Below, in pieces: positions 7,776-9,845 of a stretch of 9,845 bases of DNA. The notes under the pieces were generated by a model. That model had not been told where the DNA came from and searched no databases. It saw only the letters and a list, made by a program, of their open reading frames with translations. The stretch is from an uncultured Bacteroidota bacterium (GTDB taxonomy: Bacteria; Bacteroidota; Bacteroidia; Chitinophagales; Chitinophagaceae). Position numbers and translations under genes: made by a program. The DNA lies in NCBI GenBank assembly GCA_903825095.1, contig CAIJZF010000262.1, positions 1 to 9,845 of the forward strand, given 5' to 3'. Position 1 is the first letter of the stretch. Each line of letters begins with the position of its first letter.

Positions 7776-8036
7776 TTATTCTATTTCTGCAGAAGAAGCT
7801 GGCAAATGATCGTATTCGCCTTTGATAGCATAGGTTCCGAAAATAAAAAACCCAACACAGATAGGCGTAAAAATTAATAAAATAATAACCCACTGCAAAA
7901 TTACATTGGATTGTAATGCAGCAGAGGCTTTGGAAATTTTATCATAAGCTTCATATACTAAGAACAAGATAATACTAGGTGCCATTAGCATCCATATATA
8001 TCCCAATAATTTTTTAACCGTATTCATATAAATCAT
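7776..8036 (-). CDS. small two-helix membrane protein of unknown function
   Basis: This 86-residue protein has two hydrophobic helices at about 10-27 and 44-68, separated by a polar loop (YDKISKASAALQS) and followed by a short tail, YAIKGEYDHLPASSAEIE, rich in acidic residues. It has no catalytic motif that I can see. From memory it resembles a short family of unknown function (perhaps DUF6814) encoded next to MFS symporter genes in Chitinophagaceae; I am not certain of that name. It follows the symporter by 60 bases in the same direction, so an accessory role for the transporter is a guess from position. Two in-frame ATGs, 8036 and 8027, are possible starts. The second gives MNTVKKLLGY, a more typical membrane-protein N-terminus with basic residues before the first helix. 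No Shine-Dalgarno sequence separates the two options. Confidence 0.8.
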   Translation of the reverse strand: MIYMNTVKKLLGYIWMLMAPSIILFLVYEAYDKISKASAALQSNVILQWVIILLIFTPICVGFFIFGTYAIKGEYDHLPASSAEIE

Positions 8037-8063
8037 TTTTTTATTTTAAAGAAGTATACACAT

Positions 8064-8079
8064 AATGACTTAAGCCATT
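8064..8079 (-). other. 16-base dyad between the symporter and the two-helix protein genes
   Basis: The minus strand reads AATGGCTTAAGTCATT. In minus-strand RNA this folds into six pairs (one G-U) with a UUAA loop; on the plus strand the wobble becomes an A-C mismatch. No T-run follows, so it is not a terminator. It could be an intercistronic RNA structure or a protein-binding dyad. Confidence 0.35.
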
Positions 8080-8114
8080 AGTTGATTACATTTTTATTAG
8101 TCCATTACATTTTT
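8077..8114. repeat. 19-bp imperfect tandem duplication across the symporter stop codon
   Basis: Two adjacent 19-base units, ATTAGTTGATTACATTTTT (8077-8095) and ATTAGTCCATTACATTTTT (8096-8114), differ at two neighbouring bases. The right-hand unit contains the last codons and stop of the MFS gene (on the minus strand); the left-hand unit lies just beyond, so the gene is followed by a second in-frame TAA. It looks like a local duplication that later diverged. Confidence 0.75.
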
Positions 8115-9701
8115 GTCTATTTTATTAGATAAATAGATAAGCCCAATAATAAAACATACAGAAGCAACGCCAATGGGATACCATAAACCCGCTAAAGAAT
8201 CTCCAGCAGGATGCGCCGAGCTTTTAGTAAATTCTACAATTAAAGTACCTAAAAAAGGAACCAAGCCCCCAAAGACCCCATTACCTATATGATAAGGAAG
8301 AGACATGGAAGTATATCTAATTTTAGTAGGGAACATTTCTACTAAGAAGGCGGCAATAGGGCCATAAACCATGGTTACATATACTATTTGAATAAAGACC
8401 AACCATATCATATCCCAATAAGCCGCATGACCCAATGTTTTCTCCACGACCAAATTTGGATTAGGAGAACTATACTGAATCATGTCTGGATTAATTAAAG
8501 TAATAGGTCTTGATTCATCTCTTGGTGCTTTTAATATAATGGTATCTGTTCTATAATACTTAAAAACAGATCCATCAAAATAAGTAGTATCGGTTTCTTG
8601 TTTTAAATACATCTTCGTTTTATCCTTGGCATCATATGTAGGATAACTAGTCATGGTACTAGTAAGTCTTGCATCTATTATTTTAGTTCTATTCGCAGCA
8701 GATGTAATATTGATAAATTCTTTGTAGATAGGTCTGTAAGTTAAAACTGCAGCCAACATACCTATTAACATAATCCATTTTCTTCCTACCTTATCACTTA
8801 GCCATCCAAATAAAACAAAACAAGGTGTTGCCATTAAAATAGCAATCAGCATAATATTGCGCGATTGTACAAACTCTACTTTACAAACTGTTTCAATAAA
8901 ACTTTGTGCATAAAACTGTCCTGTATACCAAACCACACCTTGTCCCATCACCGCTCCAAATAATGCTAATAAAACCATTTTGAAATTGGCCTTATGTCCA
9001 AAACTTTCTTTCAATGGATTAACCGAAGTTTTTCCTTCAGACTTTAATTTTGAAAACATAGGCGACTCACTCATACGCATTCTTATTAATACAGAAACGC
9101 CCACAAGTAAAATGGATATCCAAAATGGATATCTCCAACCACCCCACTCTGCACTAAATTTCTCTACCCCTTGATTGGTTCTTATTAATATAATAATACC
9201 CAATGCTAAAAATAAACCAAGCGTTGCGGTGGTTTGAATCCAACTTGTCCAAAAACCTCTCTGCCCTGCTGGAGCATGTTCAGCAACATAAGTAGCCGCT
9301 CCGCCATATTCACCTCCCAAGGCCAAACCTTGTAATAAACGCAGTATTAATACCAAAATGGGTGCCGCCCATCCAATACTGGCATAACCAGGCACAAGTC
9401 CAATGGCAAAAGTAGATCCCCCCATTATGATTAATGTCAGTAAAAATGTGTGTTTGCGTCCAATCAAATCGCCAAGCCTTCCAAAGACCAAGGCCCCGAA
9501 AGGTCGAACAATAAAGCCTGCTGCAAATATGGCCAAAGTGCTTAAAAGTGCTGCTGTACCTGCATCTGCAGGGAAAAACTGCTTTGAAATAATGGTAGCT
9601 AACATTCCAAAAATGTAAAAATCATACCACTCAATTAAGGTGCCCACCGAAGAAGCGCCTATCACAAAAGCAATATTATTTTGTTTTATTTCTTGACTCA
9701 T
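8097..9701 (-). CDS. MFS metabolite:H+ symporter with a large extra loop
   Basis: This 534-residue inner-membrane transporter belongs to the metabolite:proton symporter branch of the major facilitator superfamily (relatives: KgtP, ProP, ShiA). TLIEWYDFYIFG (21-32) in helix 1 is the family hallmark. The MFS loop motif appears twice, as GRLGDLIGRK (74-83) and GWLSDKVGRK (299-308). RLLQGLALGGEYGGAATYVAE (121-141) and the C-terminal FPTKIRYTSMSLPYHIGNGV (457-476) are also typical. The family is usually about 430-450 residues; the excess is a hydrophilic stretch at about 324-426 between helices 9 and 10, predicted to face the periplasm. ATG 9701 is preferred: an in-frame TTG at 9731 would add ten residues without family support. 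The divergent neighbour may be acetyl-CoA synthetase, which would suggest a carboxylate substrate, but that is weak inference. The two-helix gene follows 60 bases downstream. Confidence 0.93.
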   Translation of the reverse strand: MSQEIKQNNIAFVIGASSVGTLIEWYDFYIFGMLATIISKQFFPADAGTAALLSTLAIFAAGFIVRPFGALVFGRLGDLIGRKHTFLLTLIIMGGSTFAIGLVPGYASIGWAAPILVLILRLLQGLALGGEYGGAATYVAEHAPAGQRGFWTSWIQTTATLGLFLALGIIILIRTNQGVEKFSAEWGGWRYPFWISILLVGVSVLIRMRMSESPMFSKLKSEGKTSVNPLKESFGHKANFKMVLLALFGAVMGQGVVWYTGQFYAQSFIETVCKVEFVQSRNIMLIAILMATPCFVLFGWLSDKVGRKWIMLIGMLAAVLTYRPIYKEFINITSAANRTKIIDARLTSTMTSYPTYDAKDKTKMYLKQETDTTYFDGSVFKYYRTDTIILKAPRDESRPITLINPDMIQYSSPNPNLVVEKTLGHAAYWDMIWLVFIQIVYVTMVYGPIAAFLVEMFPTKIRYTSMSLPYHIGNGVFGGLVPFLGTLIVEFTKSSAHPAGDSLAGLWYPIGVASVCFIIGLIYLSNKIDKNVMD

Positions 9702-9732
9702 ACTTTTATTTGTTTGCAAGTGAGTATTCAAG

Positions 9733-9744
9733 TTAAATATTTAA
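9733..9744. promoter_or_regulatory. 12-bp AT palindrome in the divergent intergenic region
   Basis: TTAAATATTTAA is a perfect palindrome lying between the two divergent starts, just left of the overlapping -7 boxes. It could be an operator half-way between the genes, but an all-A/T palindrome of this size is not rare in DNA of this composition. Confidence 0.25.
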
Positions 9745-9749
9745 ACTGA

Positions 9750-9757
9750 AAAATGTA
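9750..9757 (-). promoter_or_regulatory. possible -7 box for the MFS symporter gene
   Basis: The minus strand reads TACATTTT, 7 of 8 to TAnnTTTG, about 48 bases before ATG 9701. It shares the TA at 9756-9757 with the stronger plus-strand box. No clear -33 element is visible. Confidence 0.35.
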
Positions 9758-9763
9758 AATTTG
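9756..9763 (+). promoter_or_regulatory. -7 promoter box for the right-edge gene
   Basis: TAAATTTG is an exact match to TAnnTTTG, ending 28 bases before ATG 9792, so the leader would be about 20 bases. The -33 region (near 9733) is A/T-rich without a clean TTG. Confidence 0.5.
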
Positions 9764-9791
9764 GTAATCATTATTTATTCAACCTGTGTAT

Positions 9792-9845
9792 ATGAGTTAC
9801 CCTTATCAAATTAAAACCTTAGAAGCTTATCACGAAGCTTATAAA
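9792..9845 (+). CDS. 5' end of a plus-strand gene, possibly acetyl-CoA synthetase
   Basis: Eighteen open codons run from ATG 9792 to the window edge and read MSYPYQIKTLEAYHEAYK. A perfect -7 box lies upstream at a sensible distance, and the gene diverges from the MFS symporter, so a real start is likely. The opening resembles, from memory, the N-terminus of acetate-CoA ligase (Acs) of Bacteroidota, where a short YPYQI/F-x-AY stretch precedes KKSVEDPEGFW. The ligase forms acetyl-CoA from acetate, ATP and CoA. With so few residues visible the identity is tentative; no catalytic motif is in view. There is no Shine-Dalgarno sequence before the ATG. Confidence 0.55.
   Translation, partial: MSYPYQIKTLEAYHEAYK

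Noticed and set aside
9702..9731. TTG start giving a 544-residue symporter
   Set aside because: The ten added residues are not seen in the family as I know it, and ATG 9701 gives a typical short cytoplasmic N-terminus.

Overview
The window looks like ordinary chromosomal sequence from a low-GC member of the Bacteroidota, most likely a Chitinophagaceae-type environmental bacterium. The evidence is the A/T-rich leaders without Shine-Dalgarno sequences, several upstream matches to the Bacteroidota -7 promoter box TAnnTTTG, and protein variants typical of that phylum: a fused gamma-alpha KorA, a GldA-like ATPase, an endonuclease III with an SYPNNKAKHL segment, and a branched-chain-type E1 with a GHEEASG motif. 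I assigned the lineage from memory of these families, not from a search.

Layout, left to right. Positions 1-2589 hold three minus-strand genes, read right to left: a secreted NodB-type polysaccharide deacetylase, a Bax-inhibitor-1/YccA-type seven-helix membrane protein, and the N-terminal 306 residues of a thiamine-dependent 2-oxoacid dehydrogenase E1 that runs off the left edge. A divergent promoter region (about 2590-2701) separates them from korA on the plus strand (2-oxoacid:ferredoxin oxidoreductase, gamma-alpha fusion), which ends in a strong hairpin terminator. No beta-subunit gene follows korA. From 4612 to 9701 everything is on the minus strand: an MFS metabolite:H+ symporter with a large extra loop, a small two-helix membrane protein, a GldA-like ABC ATPase, enolase (with its own terminator), then an FtsB/DivIC-like division protein overlapping endonuclease III by one base. 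At the right edge a divergent plus-strand gene begins; only 18 codons are visible and they tentatively resemble the start of acetyl-CoA synthetase.

Functionally the window mixes central carbon metabolism (E1, KorA, enolase, possibly acetate activation with a carboxylate-type symporter) with housekeeping functions (base-excision repair, cell division, envelope). I found no rRNA, tRNA, CRISPR array, insertion sequence, phage gene or obvious new multi-gene system. Points worth a second look are small in scale: korA without its partner, a terminator that doubles as the coding end of nth, the 100-residue insertion in the symporter, a 19-bp tandem duplication across the symporter stop codon, and overlapping divergent -7 boxes at the right edge. 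No stretch longer than 300 bases lacks a gene.
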